In this document: in pieces, positions 8,484 to 17,828 of the stretch
How the letters are laid out: each line of letters starts with the position of its first letter
How positions within the stretch are numbered: the first letter of the stretch is position 1
Assembly (NCBI RefSeq): GCF_900128895.1
Contig: NZ_FSQW01000001.1
Location: forward strand, 1,736,001 to 1,800,000
DNA: 64,000 nt
Direction of reading: 5' to 3'
Source of the DNA: Parasphingorhabdus marina DSM 22363
GTDB taxonomy: Bacteria; Pseudomonadota; Alphaproteobacteria; Sphingomonadales; Sphingomonadaceae
The notes under the pieces: model-generated
Database searches by the model: none
The model's input: only the letters and a program-made list of their open reading frames with translations
Told to the model about the DNA's origin: nothing
Program-made: the position numbers and the translations under genes

Positions 8484-8655
8484 GGTAGAAAGCGAAGAAT
8501 AGCTAGTCGTGGTCTAAAACTGAGGGTTAAACAGATTGCAGAATAGGCGAGGTGTAGCTGGTTCAGTTCGCAATCCCGCACTGGTGATCAAATACCGGAT
8601 TATCTGCGTTGACTATTTACAAATCAAGCTTTCCCTGTGCTCACATTTATGAGGA

Positions 8656-9537
8656 TTACCCGTCTGCTTCCTCCTTGAGCCAAGCCAAGAATTGACGCAC
8701 CTTTTGCCTCTCCGATTGACCAACCCGCGAAACCGCTGTGTAGCTTAGGCCCGGAATCCGCTTCTCGCGACGGTATTCCTCGAGCCAGCCTCGTTTGAGC
8801 ATGTCCCCTGCTAGCAGACTGCTCGCAAGAACCAGGCCTTGCCCTGCCAATGCCGCCTGAAGTGAATGCTGCTCCTGATCGAAGCTACGACGCCGCGTGA
8901 ACTTAGCGGGGTCAAGCCGATGCGCGCCAAGCCAGTCGTTCCAGCCAACCGGCATCAGGGAACGCGAGCGCCATCGTGTTTCGATCAAGATCGCGTCCTC
9001 GATCCGGGTGCCCGCCTGCAACCACTCTGGATTGGCGAAAGCGCCGAATGTTTCCTCTGCGAACGAGAAGGTCTCCAGCCCGGGATACTCTCCAGTCCCG
9101 TAGCGGATGGCGACATCGATCCGCCTGTCACGCTCGAGATCCAGCATCTGGGTCGAAGTCTCAATATGGACACTGGTGGCCGGGTGTTTGGCTTCGAAAT
9201 CTGCCAGGCGAGGGACCAGCCATAGCGCTGCGAACGCTGGTGTCGTTGCGATCGTGAGACGCGATGACACGTCTCGCATCTCTTCGAGAGCGTCGTAGAT
9301 TTCGCGGAAGCCCCTTGAAGTGGCACCGGCGAGCCGGCTTCCTTCGCGTGTGAGGACGGTTTTACGAATCTGCCTGACAAACAGCGCAACGCCCAATTGC
9401 TCCTCGAGCGTGCGGATTTGATGCGAGACCGCTGTCGGCGAAACGCCCAGTTCACTAGCTGCATCCTTGAAACTGCCCGTCCGGGCCGCCGCGTCGAAGG
9501 ATCGAAGCGCAGGAAGCGAGATCGACAAACTGTTCAA
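8656..9537 (-). CDS. LysR-family transcriptional regulator (GcvA-like)
   Basis: 293 residues. Helix-turn-helix at 8-65 with the GcvA-subgroup opening LPALRSFDAAARTGSFKDAA and SPTAVSHQIRTLEEQLGVAL, then a periplasmic-binding-like effector domain (RLTIATTPAFAALWLVPRL). It is divergent from the azoreductase gene across 191 bases, the classic arrangement in which the LysR protein controls its neighbour. This gene pair sits between repeats and debris and may be a separate insertion from the fds and aromatic genes. Confidence 0.9.
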   Translation of the reverse strand: MNSLSISLPALRSFDAAARTGSFKDAASELGVSPTAVSHQIRTLEEQLGVALFVRQIRKTVLTREGSRLAGATSRGFREIYDALEEMRDVSSRLTIATTPAFAALWLVPRLADFEAKHPATSVHIETSTQMLDLERDRRIDVAIRYGTGEYPGLETFSFAEETFGAFANPEWLQAGTRIEDAILIETRWRSRSLMPVGWNDWLGAHRLDPAKFTRRRSFDQEQHSLQAALAGQGLVLASSLLAGDMLKRGWLEEYRREKRIPGLSYTAVSRVGQSERQKVRQFLAWLKEEADG

Positions 9538-9728
9538 GGAACGGCTCCTATAGATGAATTTTGCTCATTTATAACTGAAATCTTACCTTTTGTCGATCCG
9601 GCGGAGGGTAGTTAGATTTCCTATGGAATCAAAGCGATTCCGGCGTCGACTTGGATCAAGCCGAGATAATAATCTGTTCATCCATAGAGGTCGCATGACG
9701 ATCCTCTGCAAATAAAGGAAAACACGAA

Positions 9729-10403
9729 ATGACCCAACTGCTTCGTATCGACGCCAGCGCGCGAACCTCACGGTCTCTTACTCGCTCCCTGGCGGACAAA
9801 TTCACCGACAACTGGATGTCCAGGCGTCCGCATGCCGGTATCGTTCAGCGCGACGTTGGTCGCAACCCGCCGCCCATCATATCTGAGGATTGGATTGCCG
9901 CCGCGTTTGCCAAGACACGCTCGACAGAGCAGGAACGGCTTCTCGCCCTTTCCGACAAACTCATTGCCGAAGTGAACGAGGCACAATTAATCGTCCTAGC
10001 TGCGCCGATGTACAATTATGGAATGCCAGCCGCGCTCAAAGCTTGGTTTGATCAGGTCGTCAGGATTGACAAGACTTTTACCTTCGACCTTGCACGTGGG
10101 GACACACCGCTCAAACCGGTTTTCTCTGGCAAAATTCTCGTTCTGCTTACCTCTTGGGGCGAGTTCGGCTTCGGCCCGGGCGAGCACAACGAAGGCCGTG
10201 ACAACCTTACACCGCATGTGCGGACCGCCTCGCAATATCTGGGAGTGGAGGAATTCCACCATATCGGGATCGAATATCAGGAGTTTGGCGACGGACGATT
10301 CGAAGCATCGCGTAAGCGCGCCTCTGCAGCAGTCGAACTGTTGGTCGAAAGACTAATCGGAAAGGATGAAGAAGACGCCGAGAAAAGTAAGGCAGCGGCA
10401 TGA
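9729..10403 (+). CDS. azoR: FMN-dependent NADH-azoreductase / NAD(P)H quinone reductase
   Basis: 224 residues, flavodoxin-like fold. The N-terminus LLRIDASARTSRSLTRSL is the FMN phosphate loop of AzoR proteins; APMYNYGMPAALKAWFDQ is the second FMN-binding block, and LTSWGEFG the third. Members reduce azo dyes and quinones by two-electron transfer from NADH and protect against electrophilic quinones. The gene has its own divergent LysR regulator at 8656-9537. The family call is firm; the physiological substrate is not known. Confidence 0.88.
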   Translation: MTQLLRIDASARTSRSLTRSLADKFTDNWMSRRPHAGIVQRDVGRNPPPIISEDWIAAAFAKTRSTEQERLLALSDKLIAEVNEAQLIVLAAPMYNYGMPAALKAWFDQVVRIDKTFTFDLARGDTPLKPVFSGKILVLLTSWGEFGFGPGEHNEGRDNLTPHVRTASQYLGVEEFHHIGIEYQEFGDGRFEASRKRASAAVELLVERLIGKDEEDAEKSKAAA

Positions 10404-10978
10404 GCAACAAACCTATTGCATGATTGATTGCCGACAGGCGGTCCGGGAAATAACCTAAAGTGGGCGCAAAGCAAACACAGGTTTCGGCTTCAACGAACGT
10501 CCGTAAGTGGGGCGCAAGTTGAACCTCGACTGTTGGTTTTCTAACGTCCGCTTTTGCGCCCAAAGCGGACATTAGCGTTGTGACGGCTTACCGCGACCCG
10601 CTATCAATCTGTTGGTTGACGGAATGATTGCGCGTCTCGACGAGATGGACGGTGATCCGGATTTGTAAGGTGACGACCTTCAGTATTTCGAAGCAGGCGA
10701 GATAGGCCTCCATCCAATCTACGTAATGGGCGTTGCTCACTACAGCGGCGAAACCCCGAACAGGCCAACAAAGACAGCTGATTGCGCAAAAAACCAGCGG
10801 TATGTTCTATTCTCGCCAGCCTCAGGCTGTGTTCCTTTCAAACGGAAAGTTGCCGTTTAACCGCTTCACTTGGTCACTAGGCCACTGCCCTGCTGCGTTT
10901 GTTCTTGGCGAGGTTTTTTGATTGTTGCTTCGCCGCTTCTCAGCATTCTGCGGGCAGCGGCCAATCAGCACCAGTGCG
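10404..10978. other. Intergenic debris with a palindrome and a short gene remnant
   Basis: 575 bases without an intact gene. It contains palindrome copy c (10541-10575). A plus-strand stretch at about 10603-10669 reads LLVDGMIARLDEMDGDPDL before a TAA; a DGDPDLE-type sequence occurs in short conserved sphingomonad proteins, so this may be the remnant of one. The rest shows nothing I recognise. Confidence 0.35.
10541..10575. repeat. Palindromic CTAACGTCCGC...GCGGACATTAG repeat, copy c
   Basis: The longest and best copy: arms CTAAcGTCCGCTTT and AAAGCGGACaTTAG around TGCGCCC. It lies about 140 bases downstream of the azoreductase stop. It could act as a transcription terminator or nucleoid-protein site, but no T-run follows. 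Confidence 0.6.
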
Positions 10979-11467
10979 TTACGAATAACCTAGCTGCAAA
11001 CGCGTTTTTCGGCGACGTAAAGAGCTACCCACAGTACCGAATCCCAGAATTAGCATCGCCCATGTACTGGGTTCCGGTATGGCTGGTGCCGGATTGGTAT
11101 TTGTTACGGTCAGCACTCCTCGACCATTTAGATCTCTGTGGACACCTACGCGCCGAAACGCGCCGAGATCAAAACTCAAGTTTGAAACGACATTTACAGA
11201 TGGGCTGGGCTTTGAGAAAAACCTCATTTCGTCGTATGATGCTCGCTGTGTCAGCCGAAATCTCCAGCAATCCCCAAAAACAGAAGAGCAGCTGGTGAAC
11301 TCGGATGCATGTCGCGTCGACCCGTCAAGTGTAACGAAATCCGGGGTTTCAAGTACAAAGTTGATATTTGGAGACCAATCGAACTCATAGATTATCGCAG
11401 CTTTCGCCGGAACGGTGATCAGAAAAGATGACAAAATTGTTCCAATAGCAAATGTAGTTCTACTCAC
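10979..11467 (-). CDS. PEPxxWA-CTERM sorting-domain exported protein
   Basis: About 162 residues from a GTG at 11467 with AGGAGTG upstream; the longer frame to 11512 has no better site. A signal peptide (hydrophobic stretch ending PAKAA) is followed by a beta-rich domain with one Cys pair (TSCSSVFGDC), and ends in IPEPSTWAMLILGFGTVG then SSLRRRK. That is the tripartite PEP-motif, membrane helix and basic tail of PEP-CTERM proteins, which are processed by an exosortase and linked to exopolysaccharide. The exosortase is not in this window. Function of the body unknown. Confidence 0.8.
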   Translation of the reverse strand: MSRTTFAIGTILSSFLITVPAKAAIIYEFDWSPNINFVLETPDFVTLDGSTRHASEFTSCSSVFGDCWRFRLTQRASYDEMRFFSKPSPSVNVVSNLSFDLGAFRRVGVHRDLNGRGVLTVTNTNPAPAIPEPSTWAMLILGFGTVGSSLRRRKTRLQLGYS

Positions 11468-11709
11468 TTTGCACTCCTGTTCTCGGACCCGAGATTCACA
11501 GTAGTCAGTCAATTCATTGAATGTCTACTACAAACACCGATCGAATGTGTTGGCGTTGACATTCACGATGGACGTGAAGGCTTGGGGGAGATCGAGATCA
11601 GCCTTTTGGGGATCAAATCTCCCACATACGACGAGGTTTTTGCTCAATATCCGCATTAGCGAGAATATTACGGTTCAGACTAACAAACGTTCGAATTGCA
11701 ATTTTGAGT

Positions 11710-11757
11710 GTCCGATTTCGGGACAAAGCGGACGCAAAGCTAATGTCCGCTATGGGC
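11710..11757. repeat. Palindromic GTCCGA...GCGGAC repeat, copy d, with an adjoining half copy
   Basis: Arms GTCCGATTT and AAAGCGGAC around CGGGAC (11710-11733), followed by TAATGTCCGC (11741-11750), the left half of another unit. The repeat lies at the 3' break of the truncated quinone oxidoreductase gene, whose reading frame continues through it as meaningless residues. Confidence 0.55.
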
Positions 11758-12353
11758 GCAATAGCTGATAATATGGCAGTTAAATTGGCTAATTGCACGA
11801 GCTCACCAACGGATGCAGATGTACCCTCTGCAACCCCGACAATGATTTTGCGGCCAGCACGAACTGGCGTCAGTAATCGACCTATTGTGCCGGGCAGGTC
11901 CGTTGAGACGAGCACCAACCGGCCATTTTGATTGAGAACGCGTTTCGAACGTGCCCACGAGGCATTGCCCACATTGTCCATAATCACGTCGTAGTTTTCT
12001 GCGCACAAAGTAAATTCCTCGCTATGATAATCAACGACATGATCTGCGCCGACCGATTTTACAAACTCAAATCGACTGGAACTGCAGACTGCTGTCACTT
12101 TAGCACCCAAACATTTTGCGATCTGGATCGAAGAAGCAACGACTGATCCGGTCGCACCATTAATGAGGAGATGTTCGCCTATTTGAAGGCGCGCCTTGTC
12201 CCTTAGAAAATGGAGGGCAGTAGGTCCTCCGAAGACAGGCGATGCATTTTCTGTGATGGACAAGCGTTCAGGCTTTAGAGTGATTGCGCAGTCTTGTGCG
12301 ACAGCCACATATTCGGCACGTGCTCTCGTTCGCGTGCCAAGCGACCCAAAGAC
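11745..12353 (-). pseudogene. Truncated zinc-free MDR quinone oxidoreductase
   Basis: The minus-strand frame carries FGGPTALHFLRDKARLQ, INGATGSVVASSIQIAK (the NADPH-binding glycine turn) and DYHSEEF, the middle and C-terminal half of a quinone oxidoreductase. Homology-like sequence starts at about 12353 (AEYVAVAQD), directly after a stop, so the N-terminal GroES-like domain of about 100 residues is absent. At the other end the frame passes into palindrome copy d at about 11757 and continues as junk. The gene is broken at both ends and abuts fdhD with 7 bases between. The start codon given by an automatic caller (GTG at 12308) would be internal. Confidence 0.6.
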
Positions 12354-12360
12354 TTAGTCA

Positions 12361-13173
12361 TTAGCTACATAGAAATCGTAAAGCACTGTCAGACCGGGCT
12401 AGGGAAACTAAGCTAAGTCCGCAAAATTTTGCGCGGGCGATTGCGAGGCTGGTTGGCACGGATATTGTCACTAGTGTTGTTGCGCCGGCAACTACGGATT
12501 TTTCTACAATCTCGTAGCTGCAGCGTGACGTGGTGAGGATGAAGCCAGATGATAGAGGTAGGTTTTCCAAACTCATTGCACCGATTAGTTTATCGAGTGC
12601 ATTGTGCCGGCCAACATCTTCTCGAACGCAGCCTATCGCTCCGTTCTCATCGACCCACGCGGCCGCATGAACTCCTCCGGTGTCAGCATTGATCTGCTGA
12701 TGATCGGTCAGCGCGGCTAGGGCGCGGAAGATATGATCATCGGCTATTGGTTGGTGATGAGGCACGGGCGGCAAAGGCCGTCCAACCACTTCTAGATTCT
12801 CAATCCCGCAAAGCCCGCAGCTACTTTCCGCAACCCGCGTTCTCGCGCGTTCAAAAACGACTTCGGCTTTCTCCGCTACAATATTTGCGCGGATGATCCA
12901 GCCCGTTTCAACGGCAGATATGTCAATCGCAGACAATTGATCGGGATGTTCAATTAGCTTTTCGCTGGTTGCAAATCCGATAACAAAATCCCGCAGGTGA
13001 CTTGGAGTTGCCATCATGACAGCATAACCAATCCCGTTAAATTCCACAGAGATTGGCGCTTCAATGGCAATTTTGCGCTGGATTTTTTCGTCAGATTTAT
13101 CATCGGAATATATCCGCCGAGCTTCTACAGTCTCGGCAGTATCACTACCTGTGGCTCGAGGACTATTCTCCAT
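12361..13173 (-). CDS. fdhD: Formate dehydrogenase accessory sulfurtransferase FdhD
   Basis: About 270 residues. FdhD proteins pass sulfur from a cysteine desulfurase to the bis-MGD cofactor, which formate dehydrogenase needs. The signature SSCGLCG at about residue 125 carries the two essential cysteines; VEFNGIGYAVMMATP and GFILTTSRCSYEIVEK are other family blocks. The ATG at 13173 is preferred: it follows the fdsD stop by 4 bases, whereas the longest frame begins at a TTG inside fdsD. It is the last gene of the fds operon. Confidence 0.9.
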   Translation of the reverse strand: MENSPRATGSDTAETVEARRIYSDDKSDEKIQRKIAIEAPISVEFNGIGYAVMMATPSHLRDFVIGFATSEKLIEHPDQLSAIDISAVETGWIIRANIVAEKAEVVFERARTRVAESSCGLCGIENLEVVGRPLPPVPHHQPIADDHIFRALAALTDHQQINADTGGVHAAAWVDENGAIGCVREDVGRHNALDKLIGAMSLENLPLSSGFILTTSRCSYEIVEKSVVAGATTLVTISVPTSLAIARAKFCGLSLVSLARSDSALRFLCS

Positions 13174-13177
13174 AAAT

Positions 13178-13408
13178 CTAGCCGTTTGACGTAGTTTTAT
13201 CAGCAACGATACGAACAGCTTCAGCCGTTACTGCTGATAGTTCTGACACCTCATTTTTTGCACATTGTACAATCCGACTTTTCATGCGTGGATCCCAATA
13301 AAGCAATATATGTTCAGCCACTTTTGTGGCGGCAGCGTCATCTGCTAATGCACCAAAATTGCGAGCAATCTGATTTGCCATATAGACAAGATGATCAGCA
13401 CTACTCAT
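13178..13408 (-). CDS. fdsD: NAD-dependent formate dehydrogenase delta subunit
   Basis: 76 residues. The sequence ADHLVYMANQIARNFGAL and the HILLYWDPRMKSRI block are typical of FdsD, a small protein needed for maturation or stability of the FdsABG complex. Its ATG overlaps the fdsA stop by 4 bases. In well-known operons the order is fdsG-B-A-C-D with fdhD-like fdsC before fdsD; here fdsD precedes fdhD. Confidence 0.9.
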   Translation of the reverse strand: MSSADHLVYMANQIARNFGALADDAAATKVAEHILLYWDPRMKSRIVQCAKNEVSELSAVTAEAVRIVADKTTSNG

Positions 13409-16269
13409 TCAACAGCCTCACCATGCGTATCGATTCTGCGCGATTTTTGGCTTCGCTCTTCATAGTTCTCTTGCCAATCTGTCGGGCCGTTAGAAGCGGT
13501 GACTTGCACTGCTGTCACTTTGTATTCCGGGCAGTTTGTCGCCCAGTCGCTATGTTCGGTCGTCACCACGTTGGCCTGTGTCGCCGGGTGGTGGAAGGTG
13601 GTGTAGACAACGCCGGGAGCCATGCGCTCGGTTATTTTTACACGCAAAGTTGTTTCGCCAGACCGGCTTGATAGCTTGGTCCAGTCGCCTTCTTGAAGGC
13701 CGCGATTTTCCGCATCGGTGGGGTGCATCTCCAGCAAATCTTCTGGGTGCCATGCGGTGTTCTCGGTACGGCGGGTTTGCGCACCGACATTATAGTGAGA
13801 CAGTATCCGCCCGGTTGTCAGCAATAGCGGGAAGCGCGGGCCGGTTTTTTCGTCAGTTGGTACATAGTTAGTGACAACAAATTGGCCTTTGCCGCGCACA
13901 AAATCATCAACATGCATTATCGGCGTGCCATTAGGAGAACTTTCGTTGACCGGCCATTGCATTGATCCTTCTTCCTGCAGACGATCAAAACTTACGCCGG
14001 CAAATGAAGGTGTCAATCGGGAAATCTCATCCATGATTTGCGAGGAGTTTTCATAATTCCAGTCCAGCCCCATTGCACGAGCTAGTTCCTGTGTAACTTC
14101 CCAATCTTCGAGTCCGTTTTTCGGGGCCATCACTTTGTTGACCATTTGGATACGCCGTTCGGCATTCGTAAATGTGCCGGTCTTCTCTAGGAAGGTTGAT
14201 CCGGGCAGGAATACATGTGCGTAATTCGCTGTCTCGTTGAGAAATAGATCATGGACGATCACGCATTCCATCGCCGCGAGCCCCGCCGAAACATGCTTGG
14301 TATTGGGGTCGGACTGCAAGATGTCTTCGCCTTGCACATAAAGCCCTTTAAACTCATTATCGACCGCTGCATCCAGCATATTGGGGATGCGCAGCCCCGG
14401 TTCTGCGTCAATCGGCACGTCCCATTCAGCCTCAAACATTGCGCGCGCGTCGGCATCAGAAACATGGCGATAGCCGGACAGTTCATGCGGGAAACTTCCC
14501 ATATCGCAGGCACCTTGCACGTTATTTTGCCCTCGCAAGGGATTTACTCCGACACCCGGCTTGCCAATATTGCCGGTCGCCATAGCCAAATTCGCAATTG
14601 CCATCACGGTGGAGCTACCTTGACTATGCTCAGTCACACCCAGGCCATAGTAGATCGCGCCATTGCCGCCCGTCGCAAACAGTCGCGCTGCGGCGCGCAG
14701 GTCTTTAGGGGATACGCCTGTTACCGGCTCTAGTGTCTCGGGGGCATGGCGATCATCTGAAACAAACGCCGCCCATTCCCTATATTCTTCCCAATTACAA
14801 CGTTCACGGATGAATTGTTCATCTGTCAGTCTCTCGGTCACAATCACATGGGCCAAGGCGGTGAGAACCGCAACATTGGTGCCAGGCTGCAGCGGCAAAT
14901 GGTGTTCAGCGTTAATATGAGGGGAGCGCACGAGATCAATTTGACGAGGATCGATAACGATTAATTTCGCCCCACCATCTCTGATATCAGCTCTTAATCG
15001 CTGTTTCATGCGGCTGCCAAAGACAGGATGCGCATCGGTTGGGTTGGCGCCTATCACCAAAATGACATCAGACTGCTCGATGCTGTCAAAATCTTGTGTA
15101 CCGGCGCTGGTACCAAAGGTCGTTTTCAGTCCATAGCCGGTGGGTGAATGGCAAACCCGCGCGCATGTATCGACATTATTGTTGCCAAATCCTGCGCGCA
15201 CCAATTTCTGGACCAGAAACACTTCCTCGTTGGTACAACGTGACGAGGTAATCCCGCCGACGCTTAGCCTGCCGTATTTTTCTTGAACACGTTTAATTTC
15301 ACTCGCCGCATAACTCAGCGCTTCGCCCCAACTTACTTCTCGCCACGGCTCACTGATGCTTTCGCGGATCATCGGTTTTGTGACCCGGTCCCTGTGATTG
15401 GCATAGCCCCATGCGAAACGCCCTTTAACGCAGCTATGGCCATGGTTGGCTTTGCCGTCTTTCCACGGCACCATGCGAACCAATTGCTCGCCCCGCATTT
15501 CAGCTCGGAAGGTGCAACCAACCCCACAATAAGCGCAGGTTGTAATTTCGCTGCGATCAGGCAAGCCAATTTCAGCAACGGATTTTTCTTGTAAAGTAGC
15601 GGTTGGACAAGCCTCCACACAGGCACCGCAAGAGACACATTCGGATGATAGAAAATCATCATCAGACAAGCCCGCAGAAATTTTTGAAGCAAAGCCGCGC
15701 CCATCCACGGTTAGCGCAAATGTCCCTTGCACTTCATCACATGCCCTTACGCAGCGCGAGCAGGCGATGCATTTGGAGGGATCAAAATCAAAATAGGGAT
15801 TAGAAGTGTCTTTCGCTTCGCCCAGATGGTTTGCGCCTTCATATCCGTAGCGCACATCGCGCAGGCCAACATTGGCTGCCTGTTCCTGCAATTCGCAATC
15901 GTTATTCGCGCTGCAAGTCAGGCAATCGAGCGGATGGTCGCTGATGTATAATTCCATCACTCCCTTGCGTAGCTTTTGCAGCAACGGCGTTTGTGTCTTT
16001 ACCACCATATTATCTTCAACTGGCGTCGTACAACTTGCAGGCGTTCCGCGCCGTCCGTAAATTTCTACCAGACAAAGCCGGCAGCTGCCAAAGCTCTTGA
16101 TATTATCAGTGGCACAGAGTTTCGGGATTCTGGTGCCCATTTCTGCCGCCGCGCGCATCACGCTGGTTCCGGCTGGCACCGTTATCTCTCTATCATCTAT
16201 GGAAACCGTTACCACGTCCTTCGATTTGGATTGAGGTGTGCCCAAATCCTTTTGTGGTTGATAGGTCAT
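13405..16269 (-). CDS. fdsA: NAD-dependent formate dehydrogenase, molybdenum catalytic alpha subunit
   Basis: 954 residues, full length. Domains in order: [2Fe-2S] ferredoxin-like region (residues 20-100, Cys in LCATDNIKSFGSCRLC), NuoG-type cluster (DHPLDCLTCSANNDC), two [4Fe-4S] ferredoxin motifs (CIACSRCVRAC and CVSCGACVEAC), then the molybdopterin part starting TTCAYCGVGC with the fifth [4Fe-4S] cluster. The molybdenum ligand Cys is in DTCARVCHSPTG. The C-terminal dinucleotide-binding domain includes LLTTGRILSHYN. It oxidises formate to CO2 in the cytoplasm and passes electrons to FdsB and NAD+. It overlaps fdsB and fdsD by 4 bases each, which implies translational coupling. Confidence 0.97.
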   Translation of the reverse strand: MTYQPQKDLGTPQSKSKDVVTVSIDDREITVPAGTSVMRAAAEMGTRIPKLCATDNIKSFGSCRLCLVEIYGRRGTPASCTTPVEDNMVVKTQTPLLQKLRKGVMELYISDHPLDCLTCSANNDCELQEQAANVGLRDVRYGYEGANHLGEAKDTSNPYFDFDPSKCIACSRCVRACDEVQGTFALTVDGRGFASKISAGLSDDDFLSSECVSCGACVEACPTATLQEKSVAEIGLPDRSEITTCAYCGVGCTFRAEMRGEQLVRMVPWKDGKANHGHSCVKGRFAWGYANHRDRVTKPMIRESISEPWREVSWGEALSYAASEIKRVQEKYGRLSVGGITSSRCTNEEVFLVQKLVRAGFGNNNVDTCARVCHSPTGYGLKTTFGTSAGTQDFDSIEQSDVILVIGANPTDAHPVFGSRMKQRLRADIRDGGAKLIVIDPRQIDLVRSPHINAEHHLPLQPGTNVAVLTALAHVIVTERLTDEQFIRERCNWEEYREWAAFVSDDRHAPETLEPVTGVSPKDLRAAARLFATGGNGAIYYGLGVTEHSQGSSTVMAIANLAMATGNIGKPGVGVNPLRGQNNVQGACDMGSFPHELSGYRHVSDADARAMFEAEWDVPIDAEPGLRIPNMLDAAVDNEFKGLYVQGEDILQSDPNTKHVSAGLAAMECVIVHDLFLNETANYAHVFLPGSTFLEKTGTFTNAERRIQMVNKVMAPKNGLEDWEVTQELARAMGLDWNYENSSQIMDEISRLTPSFAGVSFDRLQEEGSMQWPVNESSPNGTPIMHVDDFVRGKGQFVVTNYVPTDEKTGPRFPLLLTTGRILSHYNVGAQTRRTENTAWHPEDLLEMHPTDAENRGLQEGDWTKLSSRSGETTLRVKITERMAPGVVYTTFHHPATQANVVTTEHSDWATNCPEYKVTAVQVTASNGPTDWQENYEERSQKSRRIDTHGEAVE

Positions 16270-17828
16270 ACCACTTCCTTCTTCCCGGTTTGTAACAGAT
16301 TTTCACCGATATCGAAATCGTGAGGCCAGTGCTTAATCGCACTCATTACAGGATAAGGCGCAAACCCGCCCAAAGCACAGAGCGAACCGAACTCCATAGT
16401 TTCGCATAAATCGGTTAGGAGCGATATTTCATCACTGACATTGCGCGCTGTATCTTTTGGTGCATTGTGCATTTGCAACAGGCTCTCAACCCTGTCGTTC
16501 GCCTTGCGGCCGCCATTTTTGATATTGTCGAGTAGTTCAACGCCACGCACAGACCCTAACCGGCAGGGCGTACATTTTCCGCAGCTTTCGGCAGCACAAA
16601 ATTCCATTGCAAAGCGCGCTTGCCTGAGCATATCCGCACTTTCGTCAAATACGACAATGCCGCCGTGACCGATGAGCCCCCCCGCTTCACCAAAAGCTTC
16701 ATAATCAAAGGCGGTGTCAAATTGGGCAGGGGGGTGATAGGCGCCGAGCGGACCGCCGACTTGGACGGCTTTCACCGGTCTGCCGCTTTGTGTGCCACCG
16801 CCTATTGTATGGACCAGTTCACCCAGTGTTAGGCCAAAGGCGGTTTCATATAGACCAGGATATTTTAAGTTCCCTGCCAGTTGGATTGGCATTGTTCCCC
16901 GAGAGCGCCCTATGCCATAATCGGCGTAGGCCTGCGCGCCATGCGTCAGAATATAAGGGATAGCCGCTAGTGTAAGGACATTATTGACCACGGTTGGCAT
17001 ACCGAACAGGCCTTCATGCGCAGGAATAGGTGGCTTTGCGCGAACTTCGCCGCGCTTGCCTTCAAGACTATTGAGCAAGGATGTTTCTTCACCGCAAACA
17101 TATGCACCGGCACCAACTCGAACTTCAATTTCAAATGGCGCGATAATATGCCCGCAAACGGCAAGCGCAGCATTGAGCTTGGCGATCGCGTGGGGATATT
17201 CGCTGCGAACATAGATGAAGGCTTTTTTCGCTCCAACTGCGAGTCCAGCGATGGCCATGCCTTCTATGAGACAAAAGGGATCACCCTCCATGAGCATCCG
17301 GTCAGCAAAGGTTCCACTGTCGCCTTCATCTGCATTGCAGACGATATATTTTCGTTTGGAAATAGTTTCGCCGACCGTTTTCCATTTAATACCGGTGGGG
17401 AAGCCTGCACCTCCGCGTCCGCGAAGGCCGCTTTCGACAACTGTTTTGATTATCTTGTCGCTGCCTAATTCGCGAGCTGTCTTTAAGCCGGTCCAGCCAT
17501 CGCTTGCTTTATAATCAGTAAGACTGGTCGGGCGGGTTTTTCCTGCGCGCGCAAAAGTAAGGCGCTGCTGTTTTGCTATATATGGATGATTTGCAATGGG
17601 GCCGATTTTAAGCGGTGAACTTCCATCCAAAATTGCGCTAATGTCGGCGATTGTGGCTGGGCCATAGCCAATGCCGTCCACCTCAACCAGAGGCTCCAAC
17701 CAATGCATGCCCCAACTGGAAGTGCGAACGATTGCGGCGTCTGGAGCTGCTTTAGCAATTGCGGCCGCAATCTTATCTGCTCCGCAGGCAATGGCCAAAG
17801 CGTCATCTGAAATGCATATTTTTGTCAT
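16266..17828 (-). CDS. fdsB: NAD-dependent formate dehydrogenase beta subunit (NuoF-like)
   Basis: 520 residues. The N-terminal third resembles a thioredoxin-like [2Fe-2S] domain but lacks an obvious Cys set; the remainder is NuoF-like: LRGRGGAGFPTGIKWK for NADH, NADEGDSGTFADR for FMN and SCGKCTPCRLG for the [4Fe-4S] cluster. This subunit takes electrons from FdsA and reduces NAD+. Both ends overlap neighbouring genes by 4 bases, so FdsG, B and A are made together. Confidence 0.96.
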   Translation of the reverse strand: MTKICISDDALAIACGADKIAAAIAKAAPDAAIVRTSSWGMHWLEPLVEVDGIGYGPATIADISAILDGSSPLKIGPIANHPYIAKQQRLTFARAGKTRPTSLTDYKASDGWTGLKTARELGSDKIIKTVVESGLRGRGGAGFPTGIKWKTVGETISKRKYIVCNADEGDSGTFADRMLMEGDPFCLIEGMAIAGLAVGAKKAFIYVRSEYPHAIAKLNAALAVCGHIIAPFEIEVRVGAGAYVCGEETSLLNSLEGKRGEVRAKPPIPAHEGLFGMPTVVNNVLTLAAIPYILTHGAQAYADYGIGRSRGTMPIQLAGNLKYPGLYETAFGLTLGELVHTIGGGTQSGRPVKAVQVGGPLGAYHPPAQFDTAFDYEAFGEAGGLIGHGGIVVFDESADMLRQARFAMEFCAAESCGKCTPCRLGSVRGVELLDNIKNGGRKANDRVESLLQMHNAPKDTARNVSDEISLLTDLCETMEFGSLCALGGFAPYPVMSAIKHWPHDFDIGENLLQTGKKEVV

